The position numbers were made by a program, and so were the translations under genes. From Acidobacteriota bacterium (GTDB lineage: Bacteria > Acidobacteriota > Terriglobia > Bryobacterales > Bryobacteraceae): a stretch of DNA of 64,000 nucleotides. Each line of letters starts with the position of its first letter. Within the stretch, counting starts at the first letter, position 1. Positions 1-10,024 of the stretch are shown here, piece by piece. Below the pieces are notes generated by a model. It saw nothing but the letters and a program-made list of their open reading frames with translations, did no database searches and was not told the origin of the DNA. The DNA lies in NCBI GenBank assembly GCA_014584705.1, contig JACTMJ010000008.1:62001-126000 (forward strand). The letters are read 5' to 3'.

Positions 1-885
1 TTTTAGCCATTCGCCCGGCAGCAGCGTGCGCACGAATTCGCCCGAAGAGGCGATCAAGGCTTCCACGCCATCCATCAGCGGCTGTGCCACCACAAAGATG
101 CTCTGGAAAACCAGCACCATCACCACCAGAAAAATCAGCGGCCCGGCGATGGGGTGCAGAAACAGCGCGTCCAGCCGCCGCGTCCACACGGGCGCGTTGG
201 GGCTCTGGTATCCGGCGGCGCGGGACATGCTGCCCGCCCACTGGCGGCACGCGGGAACGCTCCCCAGGATCGGCAATTCCACGGGCCGGGGCAGCGCCAC
301 CGTGCCGGCGAGAAAGCCGCGGATGACTTCCAGGCCCTCCCCGCTGGCGGCGCTGATTCTGGCCACCGGCGCGCCCAACTGGTTGGCCAGGGCTTCGGTA
401 TCCACGTCGCCGCCGCGCCGCCGCAGTTCGTCGGCCATGTTCAGGAGAATCAGCGTCGGAATGCCCATCGCGAGGATCGGCGCGGCCAGCATCAGATGAC
501 GGCTGAGATTCGTGGCGTCGAGCACCAGCAGCACGGCGTCCGGCTTTCGCATCCCGTCCGTCAGGCCGTGCAGAATGTTGTGCGTAACCTGTTCGTCCTC
601 ACTGCGGGGCGTGAGGCTGTATACGCCGGGCAAGTCCACCACGTCGAGCGTCTTGCTATTGAGAATCATTTGCCCCACGTGATAATCCACGGTCACGCCG
701 GGGTAATTCGCCACCTTCTGGCGCAGACCGGTGAGGCGGTTGAATAGCGTGGTCTTTCCGGAGTTCGGGGGGCCTACCAGAGCGATCACGCGATGGCCGG
801 CGGCACCGACCGGTTCGCGCAAGGGCTCTAACACCGCAGTCGCGGGCCGCTTCGGGCCATGGGGAAGAGAGTGGAGTTCACTCAT
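1..885 (-). CDS. feoB: Ferrous iron transporter FeoB, N-terminal part (cut by window edge)
   Basis: This is the N-terminal 295 codons of the inner-membrane ferrous iron permease FeoB; the frame is open to base 1. After a variable N-terminus of about 35 residues comes a GTPase domain with a P-loop (GPPNSGKTT), the switch region with PGVTVD, the G3 box DLPG, and the G4-type NMAD. The last residues enter the first hydrophobic segment of the permease part (IFLVVMVLVF). The ATG at 883-885 is chosen because it lies a normal distance ahead of the G domain. It follows feoA on the same strand after 83 bases, the usual feoA-feoB operon. The family imports Fe2+ with help from GTP hydrolysis. Identity is clear; only the gate/permease half is missing because of the window. 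Confidence 0.96.
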   Translation of the reverse strand, partial: MSELHSLPHGPKRPATAVLEPLREPVGAAGHRVIALVGPPNSGKTTLFNRLTGLRQKVANYPGVTVDYHVGQMILNSKTLDVVDLPGVYSLTPRSEDEQVTHNILHGLTDGMRKPDAVLLVLDATNLSRHLMLAAPILAMGIPTLILLNMADELRRRGGDVDTEALANQLGAPVARISAASGEGLEVIRGFLAGTVALPRPVELPILGSVPACRQWAGSMSRAAGYQSPNAPVWTRRLDALFLHPIAGPLIFLVVMVLVFQSIFVVAQPLMDGVEALIASSGEFVRTLLPGEWLK

Positions 886-915
886 CGCGGATCCTTAGGC
901 GAGGGGTCCATGCGG

Positions 916-961
916 CTTGCGGTAAGTACAGTCATTACAAGAAGTTACGAGTATCCGCAAG
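916..961. other. Inverted repeat in the feoA-feoB intercistronic gap
   Basis: CTTGCGG (916-922) and CCGCAAG (955-961) form a 7-bp inverted repeat around a 32-base AT-richer spacer. It fills most of the short gap between feoA and feoB. It could fold in the feoAB mRNA and affect processing or relative expression, but a 7-bp stem with a long loop can arise by chance. Confidence 0.25.
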
Positions 962-968
962 AGCGGCG

Positions 969-1232
969 TCAGGCGTGCGCGCGGATGAGGATATGCGAAC
1001 AGGTCTCCCGGCGCAACGCGATTTCACTGCCGTCCACCCGGAAGATACGCGGGTCCCCGCCGGGCGCGGACTTCCCGGCAGCCACGGGATGGCCGGGGAT
1101 AAAGCCAAGCTCCATCAGGCGGGATGCAAACTCTTCGGGAAGATCCAGGCTCTCCAAAACCCCCTTTTCCCCCTCCCTCAATTCCGAAAGCGCCAGTGGC
1201 AGCGCGCCATTCCCGTTGAAAGCAGCTTGCAT
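969..1232 (-). CDS. feoA: FeoA-family SH3-like protein
   Basis: A small cytoplasmic FeoA domain protein of about 87 residues, the usual partner of FeoB. The core reads as a typical FeoA: LSELREGEKG at the start, a central LMELGFIPG, then a beta strand pair ending in EIALRRETCSHILI. The open frame extends 29 codons further upstream (to 1319), but that part has no FeoA character, so the ATG at 1230-1232 is preferred; no strong ribosome site decides it. Transcribed first in feoAB. FeoA proteins bind FeoB and are needed for Fe2+ uptake in several bacteria; the exact role is not settled. No clear Fur box was recognised in the 40-140 bases upstream. Confidence 0.9.
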   Translation of the reverse strand: MQAAFNGNGALPLALSELREGEKGVLESLDLPEEFASRLMELGFIPGHPVAAGKSAPGGDPRIFRVDGSEIALRRETCSHILIRAHA

Positions 1233-1272
1233 CTCGATTTCAGTATCCGCCCGCCGGAGATATAAGTCAAGA

Positions 1273-2343
1273 ATGGTCCGAGATGGGAGATTCGCGCTCT
1301 GGGATCTCTCCCGCGGCACCCGCCGCCAGCCGCTCGAAGCGCCCTTCGATTGGTCATGTTACGATACCAACGTGCCGGAACTTCCCCTTCCCGCATCTCT
1401 TTCGCGAAAACAGGCGCTTCGCCAGGCTCACGTAACTTCGCAGCAACTTGCGGCGTGGGAGAAGCAGGGGTTCCTGCCGAGCAAGGATGCCTACACGCAA
1501 AGCGACCTCGTGCTGATGCGCAATCTGCGTACGCTGCGCGAATCGAAGGTGCCCTATGCGCGCATGGGCCTGCTGCTGGATTCGCTCCGCAAGCGCATCG
1601 GCGCGGTACAGGATCCGTTGCGGGATTTGCGACTCCGCCGGCGCGGCCGCAAGCTGGCCCTGCATTGGCAAGGCCGCCAGATGGACGCGGAAAGCGGCCA
1701 ATTGCTGCTCGAACTCGAACCGGCGGAACTGAAGGAGATTCTCGCCTTCCCTAAAGAGCGGGAGAAGAAGAAGGAGGACTCGCGCAAGAGCAGAGCGGCG
1801 GACCTGTTTTATCAGGCGCTCGAACGCGAGAACCAGGGCGCTCCCGCGGCGGAAGTAACGCCATTATACAAAGAGGCTCTGGAACTGGATGCGGAGTGCT
1901 TCGGAGCGCATCTCAACCTCGGCACCATCTATTTCAACCAGAAGAAACTGCGTCAGGCGGAAACGCATTACCGGCGCGCTATCGAAATCCATCCCGGCTA
2001 CGTTCTTGCGCATTTCAATCTCGCGAGTCTTCACGACGAAAAGGGCGAAGTGGAGAAGGCACTCGCCTGCTATTCGAAGACGCTCGAACTGGATCCCCGC
2101 TATGTGGACGCTCACTACAATCTGGCGCTGCTCTACCAGAATCTGGGGCGCCTGATGGAGGCCGCCCGGCATTGGAAGCTGTTCTTGAAGCTGGACCCTT
2201 CGAGCGACTGGGCGATGATTGCGCGGCGCGAACTGAAGCGGCTGATTGAAAGCGCAGTGGTGACCGGGGGCGGCCCGAAGCCCGCCGGCGGGCCCGCGAA
2301 GCCGGGTGCGCTTGGGGTGGCCGGAGGATCTCCCGCCCGGTGA
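1273..2343 (+). CDS. MerR-like HTH domain fused to TPR repeats
   Basis: About 356 residues. After a poorly conserved N-terminus there is a MerR-like winged-helix segment: SRKQALRQAHVTSQQLAAWE followed by a YTQSDLVLMRNLRTL helix and a basic stretch. The C-terminal half has three to four TPR units with typical spacing (AHLNLGTIYFNQKKL, AHFNLASLHDEKGE, AHYNLALLYQNLGR), then a Gly/Pro/Ala-rich tail. The frame is open from 859, but the part before 1273 overlaps feoA on the other strand; GTG at 1372 just before ELPLPASLSR is an equally plausible start. It may be a DNA-binding regulator whose TPR part binds a partner protein. It precedes thiL by 37 bases, so the two may be cotranscribed. The function is inferred from domains only. 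Confidence 0.75.
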   Translation: MVRDGRFALWDLSRGTRRQPLEAPFDWSCYDTNVPELPLPASLSRKQALRQAHVTSQQLAAWEKQGFLPSKDAYTQSDLVLMRNLRTLRESKVPYARMGLLLDSLRKRIGAVQDPLRDLRLRRRGRKLALHWQGRQMDAESGQLLLELEPAELKEILAFPKEREKKKEDSRKSRAADLFYQALERENQGAPAAEVTPLYKEALELDAECFGAHLNLGTIYFNQKKLRQAETHYRRAIEIHPGYVLAHFNLASLHDEKGEVEKALACYSKTLELDPRYVDAHYNLALLYQNLGRLMEAARHWKLFLKLDPSSDWAMIARRELKRLIESAVVTGGGPKPAGGPAKPGALGVAGGSPAR

Positions 2344-2380
2344 AGCCGAGATTCCGCCTCCGCCCGCGATGCAAACCGTG

Positions 2381-3301
2381 ATGAACGAAGACGCCTGGAT
2401 TGACCGCATCGTCGCACGGCTACCAGCGTATGCCCGCGCCCGTTCCCATGCGGGCGGCCTTGTGCTGGGAATCGGCGACGATGCCGCGATTTATCGCCCC
2501 GCTCCCGGAGAAGATCTCGTCTTCACTACGGACATGATGCACGAGGAGCGCCACTTCCTGCGCGGCTATCCGCCCGATTCCGTCGGTTGGAAAGCGCTGT
2601 GCCGCAGCCTCAGCGACATTGCCGCGATGGGCGCGCAGCCGCGGTTCGCGCTGCTTTCCCTGGCTGTAGCGCCATGGGTGAAGACGGCCTGGATCGATGC
2701 ATTCTACGACGGCTTTCTGGCCCTTGCGGCGAAGTATCGGGTTCCGCTCGCCGGGGGCGACCTCGGCCGCGCGGCGCAAACCTCGATGGATGTGATGGTA
2801 TGCGGCAGCCTGCCTGCGGGTGCGGCCCTCCGCCGCGACACGGCGCGTGCCGGGGATCGCCTTTACGTGAGCGGTGCGCTTGGAGGCGGCATTCTGGGGC
2901 TTCGGTCGCCCCGCAACCGCGCCGCCAGGGAGCGCCATCTACGCCCGGAACCGCGCGTCGCTCTGGGCCTCGCCCTGCGGCGTCGTGGGATTGCCTCGGC
3001 GGCCATGGACCTGAGCGACGGCCTTTCGACCGACCTTTCCCGTCTCGCCCGCGCATCCGGCCTCGCCGCTCAAATATGGCGGCCGTTGCCCGGCTTTCCC
3101 GGCGCGAGCGAAGCCGATGCGCTGCACGGAGGGGACGACTACGAACTGCTCTTTGCCGCTCCGCCATCGGTGCGCGTCCCGAGCCGCATCGCCGGCGCTC
3201 CGGTCCACCCCGTGGGCGAACTCGTCGAAGGCGCGCCCGGGCATCTCTTCTTCGAAGGGGAGCCGCTGCGCCCGGCAGGCTGGGACCACTTCGCGAAATA
3301 G
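2381..3301 (+). CDS. thiL: Thiamine-monophosphate kinase ThiL
   Basis: ThiL phosphorylates thiamine monophosphate with ATP to give thiamine diphosphate, the last step of thiamine cofactor synthesis in the cytoplasm. The AIR-synthase/PurM-like fold is visible: the nucleotide loop GIGDDAAIY, the metal-binding FTTDMMHEERHF segment, SLSDIAAMGAQP, the Gly-rich AGGDLGRA, DLSDGLSTDL and the C-terminal HGGDDYELLF. Length (about 306 residues) is normal. ATGs at 2369 and 2381 are both possible; the second matches usual family N-termini. thiC lies about 4.7 kb away on the other strand, so the two thiamine genes are close but not in one operon. Confidence 0.93.
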   Translation: MNEDAWIDRIVARLPAYARARSHAGGLVLGIGDDAAIYRPAPGEDLVFTTDMMHEERHFLRGYPPDSVGWKALCRSLSDIAAMGAQPRFALLSLAVAPWVKTAWIDAFYDGFLALAAKYRVPLAGGDLGRAAQTSMDVMVCGSLPAGAALRRDTARAGDRLYVSGALGGGILGLRSPRNRAARERHLRPEPRVALGLALRRRGIASAAMDLSDGLSTDLSRLARASGLAAQIWRPLPGFPGASEADALHGGDDYELLFAAPPSVRVPSRIAGAPVHPVGELVEGAPGHLFFEGEPLRPAGWDHFAK

Positions 3302-3451
3302 GAGCCGTTCCTGAAAGTGAGGCTTCCGGGGGGCGATTGCTGGGAGATCTCCCGACGGGCCTCTATCATCTGAGCGGCTTCGTCTCAAAAGAACGGTGAA
3401 ACGAGCATCGCCGGACGACGAAACACCCGGAACCAGAACATCCGCACGCGC

Positions 3452-3485
3452 AAAAAAGAGGGGAGAGCCTTGCGGCTCTCCCCTC
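3452..3485 (-). terminator. Intrinsic terminator of the TonB receptor gene
   Basis: A perfect 12-bp inverted repeat (GAGGGGAGAGCC at 3458-3469, GGCTCTCCCCTC at 3474-3485) with a four-base loop is flanked on the left by six A residues, which read as a T run on the minus strand. It lies 28 bases past the stop codon of the TonB receptor gene. Confidence 0.9.
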
Positions 3486-3512
3486 TCTTGCTCGAAAGCT
3501 GCGCGCTGGCTC

Positions 3513-6500
3513 CTAGAAGCTCAAACGCAGACCGAAGCGGAACTGGCGGTAGGAATCCGCACCCGTGATGGTCATGAACCCGTTGAGAGGATTCGAGACC
3601 GACGTGTTCAACGAACCGTCGGCATTCAGCCGCATGTTCGCGGAACTGCCCGACGGATTGCTCCAGCGGGTGTTGTGCATGATGTTGTTGGCTTCCGCGC
3701 GGAACTCCATGTTCAACTTTTCAGTGAGCTTGAAGTTCTTGAAGAGGCCGGGGTTGAGTTGCCAGAAGCCGGGGCCATGAAGCCGGTTGATGCCCATGGA
3801 GCCCGGAACATAGTTCGGATTGTTCTTGTCGAAGTAGTACAGAGGATCGCGGAAGGCCGACGGTTCAAAGTACGGCTGTTGCGGTCCTTTCCGGTCCAGC
3901 TTTTTCACTTCGCCGATTTGGAATGCCGTTTGCGTACAGCCGGCGCACTCCAAGCTCGATCCGCTTCCCGAAACCGTGAAGGGAGTTCCCGTATAGGCAT
4001 AGAACGTGCCGCTCAACTTCCAGCCACCGAAAACCTTATCGGCTACTCCGGTCAGGTTGTAACGGCGTCCTTCGCCGAAGGGCGTGTCGTAGCTGAATGC
4101 CGCGGTGAACATGTGGGTCCGGTCATATCCGGCGAGCGAATAGTTCCGATCCAGCATGCCTTCCCAATTGAACGCCTTCGGTCCGGCCCAGCCGGTGTCG
4201 TCGGCCATGTTCAGCGCCTTGCTGAACGTGTAAGACGTCGTGAAGAAGAAGCCGGAACCGAACTGCTTCTGCGCGTTGGCTTGCAGCGAGTCGTAGGCTC
4301 CATAGCCCCAGCCGTCCCACATGTTGGCGCCGATCTTTCGCCCGTTGATCTTGGCCAGGGGCAGATTGTTGAGATCTTTGCCCAGGCCCGGCCCAACGGT
4401 GTTGATGTTGCGGTCCAACATCTGGTCAATCGTACGGGTAGCGACGTAACCCACCGAGCCGAGGATGCCCCAGGGCAGCCGTCGCTCGAGAGTCAGGTTC
4501 CAGCTCTGGATATAGCCGCGAGTAAGCTCGCCGCCCCAGGCGCTGCGCGGACCCATATCGATGTTCAACGGCAGTTGCAGAATACCCGAACTAATATCGG
4601 GGGTCTGAATGGCCGGGATGCCCTGGCTCAGGTTGTTATACCAGCCGTAGGAATTGGTCCTGGGAAAACTGCCGGTGACGGTGGCCGGGAAAAGACCACG
4701 CAACGGACGGGAGAACGGGACCGGGTCATAGGTGATCCCATAGCCGGCGCGAAGCACCGTCTCGCCCGCGAAGCGGTAGGCAATACCGATTCGGGGAGCG
4801 AAGAGCTTCTTGCTCACCGTGATGTTGGCGTTGTGCGGCACGCTGCCGAGGCCGCCCAGATACACGGTGTTGGTGTACGGATCCCAGCGCTCGAGGCCGC
4901 GATCCTTGCGGCTGATCAGCGGGTAGTACTCATAGCGCAAGCCCAGATTGACGGTGAGGTTCTTCGACGCCTGCCAGCGATCGCGGAGGTACCAGGCAAG
5001 CTGCCATTCCCGGTTTGTCATCAGCAGGTTCTGGATAGACTTGCCATACGAAGACGGCAACCCAAGCAGGAATGCGGCGAATGCGTTTGGTTCGCGCGCT
5101 GTCTGGCCTGGGACGTTCGTGGTTGCGCCATCGAACGAGATTTGCCCGCGCGGATTCGCCGTTTCCGGCTGCCAGTGATCGAGAATCAGGCGCCGCGGCT
5201 CGAAGCCGAAACGAATTTCATGCGCGCCGGCCAGCTTCGTGAAGTTTGCCTGGTAGGTGAAGCTGCGTTCCTTGCGGAAAAGCGGCGCCCAGGTGGCGGC
5301 AACGCCCACGTTGTCGAAACCGAAGCCGCTCACGTTCGGAAGTCCGCCGTAACGCGGGTCGTTCGCAAACTGCGATCCGCCGTTCGTGCCGGGCACGCCC
5401 CATTCATCCAGACCGACGTTCTTGCCCTGGCCGGGAATGCTGACCGTCTGGTCCATCCGGGTGTAGCCAAACACGCCGTCCATCAGGAAGGTAGGCGACA
5501 TCGTGACGTTGTAACCGGCCGTGACCAGTTGGGTGGTCGTATCGCCTTTGCCGTCCGTTCCGAGAGCGGGTCCGCCCTTGTCGCCGAACGCATATCCGCC
5601 GGAGACCGGCGCATCCATGCGGCTGTACTTACCCCAGACGCTCAACTTCTCGTTCACTACCCAGTTGGGCTTGAAGTCGTACTGGTTGCGCGTGAGCGAA
5701 AGCACCGCGCTCGTGTGAAAGTTGTTATCCAGATTGTTCGGGTCCGTCGGGGAAATCTGGTTTGGCATCGGTATGCCGTTATAGATCTTGCCCGCGATCG
5801 AGCTGATTCGGGCGGATGGGATGATGTTGCCCGCAAACTGAGTCCTCAGTTCCGGCTTGTCCTGGGGAGCGGTCGCCGGGTCATAGACTTTGGCGTAACT
5901 GTTCCAGGCGCTGAAATCGCCATTGCGGAAGGCCTGCGGCGCCACACCGTAATCGCCCTCATATCCCGTGCCTTCCATGGTCCGCTCATAGCTGAAGAAG
6001 TAGAACAGCTTGTTTTTGATGATCGGGCCGCCCAGCGTGCCGCCGGCGATATTCAAGGTCGTCTTCGGAAGACCCTTGTACGTCGCGGAGCGGAAGTAGG
6101 GTGCCGTGTTGAGACGGTTGTTGTTGTGGAACCAGAAGGCCACACCGTGCAGATCGTTGGTGCCGGACTTGGTCACCACCGTGATGGCGGCGCCGCCGGC
6201 CATGCCCTGCTCGGCGTCGAAGGAGTTCGTCGAAATGTTGACGGTCTCGATCGATTCGACGGGCTGCACGTACGCCGTGTGGTGCGGCAGCCAGATGTTG
6301 ATGTTGACCGCGCCATCCGTAAGCGTGTTGTTGTTGTTACGGGCGGTGCCGTTGATGTTCGTCGTCAGAGCGCGTCCGGGGGTATCCACCACCGCGTTCT
6401 GGAACGCCGCCGGCGTTGCGCCGGGAACCAGATTCATCAGGGTCTGGTAGTTGCGGTAGCCGGGGAGCGGGACACTCGTCATCTCCTGGGAGGAGATTTC

Positions 6501-6932
6501 GGAGTGGACGTCGGATTTCTCGGTCTGCAGCGCGAGCGCCGTGCCGGAAACCGTTACCTGCTCGCTCACCTGGCCAACCTGCATCCGCAGATCCGCGCGG
6601 GAAACGGTGTTGATGGTCACCGAGACGCCGGACTGCGTCATCGTGCTGAATCCGGTGCTGCTGGCGCTGATGTCATACGTTCCGGGCAGCAGACTGGGGA
6701 TGGAGAATCGTCCCTGAGCATCCGTGGTGGTTTCGCGGCTCAATCCAGTGGCGGTATTGGTCACCTTCACCGTTGCGCCGGGAATCACAGCGCCGGTTGG
6801 GTCACCCACCGTTCCCACGATGGAGCCGTAGAGAACCTGAGCGGAAGCCGGGACGCAAATCAGTGAGAGCACGACCAGCACCATGAGCAGCATTGCCCAC
6901 GGCGTGGCGCGATCCTGAAAAGATCTCGTCAT
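3513..6932 (-). CDS. Oar-like TonB-dependent receptor with N-terminal carboxypeptidase-regulatory-like domain
   Basis: A 1139-residue outer-membrane protein. It starts with a Sec signal peptide (hydrophobic MLLMVLVVLSLICVP, cleavage near ASA). Residues about 35-120 form a carboxypeptidase-regulatory/CNA-B-like sandwich (GTVGDPTGAVIPGATVKV, GRFSIPSLLPGTYDI). Then comes a plug domain (about 125-270) and a long beta-barrel with many aromatic strands, ending in the FRFGLRLSF outer-membrane insertion signature. This architecture is the Oar-like family that is greatly expanded in Acidobacteriota. Substrate cannot be told; no SusD-like partner is next to it, although glycan uptake is common for such receptors. 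A ribosome site AGAGAGG stands before the ATG. The single gene has its own terminator and a 500-base AT-rich upstream region that may hold operators. Confidence 0.92.
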   Translation of the reverse strand: MTRSFQDRATPWAMLLMVLVVLSLICVPASAQVLYGSIVGTVGDPTGAVIPGATVKVTNTATGLSRETTTDAQGRFSIPSLLPGTYDISASSTGFSTMTQSGVSVTINTVSRADLRMQVGQVSEQVTVSGTALALQTEKSDVHSEISSQEMTSVPLPGYRNYQTLMNLVPGATPAAFQNAVVDTPGRALTTNINGTARNNNNTLTDGAVNINIWLPHHTAYVQPVESIETVNISTNSFDAEQGMAGGAAITVVTKSGTNDLHGVAFWFHNNNRLNTAPYFRSATYKGLPKTTLNIAGGTLGGPIIKNKLFYFFSYERTMEGTGYEGDYGVAPQAFRNGDFSAWNSYAKVYDPATAPQDKPELRTQFAGNIIPSARISSIAGKIYNGIPMPNQISPTDPNNLDNNFHTSAVLSLTRNQYDFKPNWVVNEKLSVWGKYSRMDAPVSGGYAFGDKGGPALGTDGKGDTTTQLVTAGYNVTMSPTFLMDGVFGYTRMDQTVSIPGQGKNVGLDEWGVPGTNGGSQFANDPRYGGLPNVSGFGFDNVGVAATWAPLFRKERSFTYQANFTKLAGAHEIRFGFEPRRLILDHWQPETANPRGQISFDGATTNVPGQTAREPNAFAAFLLGLPSSYGKSIQNLLMTNREWQLAWYLRDRWQASKNLTVNLGLRYEYYPLISRKDRGLERWDPYTNTVYLGGLGSVPHNANITVSKKLFAPRIGIAYRFAGETVLRAGYGITYDPVPFSRPLRGLFPATVTGSFPRTNSYGWYNNLSQGIPAIQTPDISSGILQLPLNIDMGPRSAWGGELTRGYIQSWNLTLERRLPWGILGSVGYVATRTIDQMLDRNINTVGPGLGKDLNNLPLAKINGRKIGANMWDGWGYGAYDSLQANAQKQFGSGFFFTTSYTFSKALNMADDTGWAGPKAFNWEGMLDRNYSLAGYDRTHMFTAAFSYDTPFGEGRRYNLTGVADKVFGGWKLSGTFYAYTGTPFTVSGSGSSLECAGCTQTAFQIGEVKKLDRKGPQQPYFEPSAFRDPLYYFDKNNPNYVPGSMGINRLHGPGFWQLNPGLFKNFKLTEKLNMEFRAEANNIMHNTRWSNPSGSSANMRLNADGSLNTSVSNPLNGFMTITGADSYRQFRFGLRLSF

Positions 6933-7435
6933 GTTGTAACCTCTCTTGTCAATGACAGAACCCCTGCGTCAAGCGTAGGGCAAGGCTGGTGCCTCACATG
7001 CAATTTATTCACAAGCTGGGTCAAAAATCAATAAAATTCAAGGTGTTATCGGCGATTTAGATTAATGACCCGCAATATCCATCTACTTCCATTCGGATCC
7101 ATTTGTCCGAAAGCAGCTAAGCCTATGATCTGTTGGGAGAAATTGGAATTACCAATTATGAGAATTGGAAGATATATTTGTATTTCAGCGATGGAAATAC
7201 AGGCGATTTCCAATGCGCCGGATATGCGCTACGCACAAACTATGAAAATTCATAGAAAGTGAATTTGCGAGGGGAATCGCGCGGGCCGCCCTCCGGCGGG
7301 GAAGCATTCCGTGGTTCAAAGCGCGGTTCTCATTCTACTCCATTCCCGGCAACGGTGGGGAATGGGGCATGAGGGAACCTGCCAGTGGGATGGGGGATCC
7401 TGCCGGCGATCGGGGATGGGGGAGGGGAATCGGGC
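6933..7435. other. AT-rich intergenic region upstream of the TonB receptor, with dyads
   Basis: No convincing gene. About 6990-7260 is clearly richer in A and T than the surrounding chromosome. It contains AATTGG-N5-CCAATT at 7141-7157 and TGTATTTC-N7-GAAATACA at 7179-7201, both perfect inverted repeats of a size bound by dimeric regulators. A third repeat, CCATTCCC/GGGAATGG at 7340-7365, lies downstream of the small outer-membrane gene and could be a weak terminator for it, but lacks a T run. As the region lies directly upstream of the TonB receptor start, regulation of that gene is the simplest reading. Confidence 0.5.
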
Positions 7436-7936
7436 CTAATCCCGGAAGGCCACGGAGAAGCGTAACTGGTTCATCTGGAATTCGCCGCGGGAATTATCGA
7501 AATAGCGGTACTCAAAACGCAAGCCCACCCGCGCTTTGGGCCACCAGGTGACGCCGCCGCCCAGTTGATAGAGGCTCACCGTGCTGTCCCGGAACGCCAG
7601 CCCGTATCCGCCCGTAACGAAGGGCACGAAGCGGCGTGGATTTGTGCGGTCGTCGAAGTGGTAAGACGGCCCAAGGGAAAGCAACCCGAAGTAGGATTCG
7701 GAATCGTCCCGGTTCCACACGAGTTGCCCGTCGCCCCCAAGCGCCAACCCTTTCCAGACGTAACCTTCCCCGGCTCCCGCAAAGCTCATCAGCTTTCCGA
7801 AATCGGTAGCACGGTCGGAGCGGCCGCCGAATCCGAAGCCGATCGTTCCCACGGCGTTATAGGCGTCGCTAGGTTGCGCGAGAGCGCCCGCGCACAGGAG
7901 GGCCGCCGCCCAAAAAATCAGTAGGAGTCGCTGCAT
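7436..7936 (-). CDS. Small outer-membrane beta-barrel protein
   Basis: A 166-residue secreted protein with a clear Sec signal peptide (RLLLIFWAAALLCAGALA, cleavage before QPSD). The mature part alternates polar and aromatic residues in short strands (FGFGGRSD, GYVWKGLALGG, RFVPFVTGGYGLAF, VGLRFEYRYFD) and ends in LRFSVAFRD, much like eight-stranded OmpA/OmpW-type barrels, though no family signature decides between them. Length fits a small barrel of about 145 residues. It lies 38 bases after the thiC stop codon on the same strand, which may only reflect compact spacing. Function unknown; it could be a structural or small-solute channel. Confidence 0.8.
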   Translation of the reverse strand: MQRLLLIFWAAALLCAGALAQPSDAYNAVGTIGFGFGGRSDRATDFGKLMSFAGAGEGYVWKGLALGGDGQLVWNRDDSESYFGLLSLGPSYHFDDRTNPRRFVPFVTGGYGLAFRDSTVSLYQLGGGVTWWPKARVGLRFEYRYFDNSRGEFQMNQLRFSVAFRD

Positions 7937-7974
7937 ACGTTCGATAGACGCCCCGCGCTTCGCAAAAGTCGAAT

Positions 7975-9393
<1,419 letters not shown>

Positions 9394-9421
9394 TCAGACG
9401 CCCGTCGCCGCGGCAGGGATG

Positions 9422-9814
9422 TTAGTTCCCCGAAGGGCTGGCGCAATCGCGGCAAATGCCGTACAAAATCACTTCGTGGCTGTCCAACTGGAATCCCGCC
9501 GGCACCAGATTCGTGTATCCGCCCAGGCAGCCGAACACTTCAAAGACCTTACCGCAACTGCGGCAATGGAAATGGTGGTGGTGCTCCTTGCCGGACACCT
9601 CATAGCGGGAGGCCTCGCCGGGAAGTTCCACAGGGGCCAACCAAGCCTCTTCAAGGAGCGTGCGGATGGTGCGATAGACCGTTGCAATACCGAGGCCCTC
9701 CACTTTCGTCTGGGCCATCGTACACACTTCTTCCGGGGAGAGGGGCCGTTTTGCTTCGAGAAAAACGTCCCGGATAGCTCGCCTTTGTTTCGTGTTTCGT
9801 ACCGCTGCCGACAT
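9422..9814 (-). CDS. Fur-family metal- or peroxide-responsive repressor
   Basis: 130 residues, normal Fur-family length. The winged-helix DNA-binding part has its recognition helix at about 42-53 (GIATVYRTIRTL). The dimerisation part shows the HHHHFHC-x2-C run around Cys84/Cys87 and a second pair Cys121-x2-Cys124, the structural zinc site of Fur, Zur and PerR proteins. The sequence alone does not say whether it senses iron, zinc, manganese or peroxide. It lies just upstream of thiC on the same strand and about 8.2 kb from feoAB. The divergent region beyond its start holds a palindrome and a possible small RNA, which makes autoregulation plausible. Called Fur-family rather than fur for that reason. 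Confidence 0.92.
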   Translation of the reverse strand: MSAAVRNTKQRRAIRDVFLEAKRPLSPEEVCTMAQTKVEGLGIATVYRTIRTLLEEAWLAPVELPGEASRYEVSGKEHHHHFHCRSCGKVFEVFGCLGGYTNLVPAGFQLDSHEVILYGICRDCASPSGN

Positions 9815-9856
9815 AGTGCTATTCCCAATACTGGTTAAACGCGCTAAAGATCGTAA

Positions 9857-9874
9857 TCTGAGAGTATTGTATCA
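9857..9874. promoter_or_regulatory. Imperfect palindrome upstream of the Fur-family gene, possible operator
   Basis: The 18-base sequence CTGAGAGTATTGTATCAG is an imperfect dyad (CTGA at one end, TCAG at the other, partly matching centre). It lies about 43 bases upstream of the regulator's start codon in an AT-richer stretch, between the regulator and the possible divergent small RNA. Fur-family operators are AT-rich dyads of similar length. This is inference from position and symmetry only. Confidence 0.4.
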
Positions 9875-10024
9875 GTGACGCTCTGAAATCGAAGCGAAAG
9901 CGTCCAAATCGGTGAGCACTTCTCTACAGGGAATGGGAGGCGCGGAACGCCTTCTTCCATATTCAAGAGTTCCTGGGTGAGGAGGCCTTCTATTCTCAAG
10001 CACTTAGCTTTGGCAATGAAGTTG

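Noticed and set aside
3396..6866. A 1156-codon open frame on the plus strand opposite the TonB receptor gene
   Set aside because: Its translation is rich in Arg, Val and Ala with no domain, and it mirrors the codon pattern of the receptor gene. Other long antisense frames (22951-24813, 48375-50141) are explained the same way by high GC in third positions.
7065..7262. A 65-codon frame in the AT-rich region
   Set aside because: No ribosome site, odd composition, and it covers two dyads; better read as regulatory DNA.
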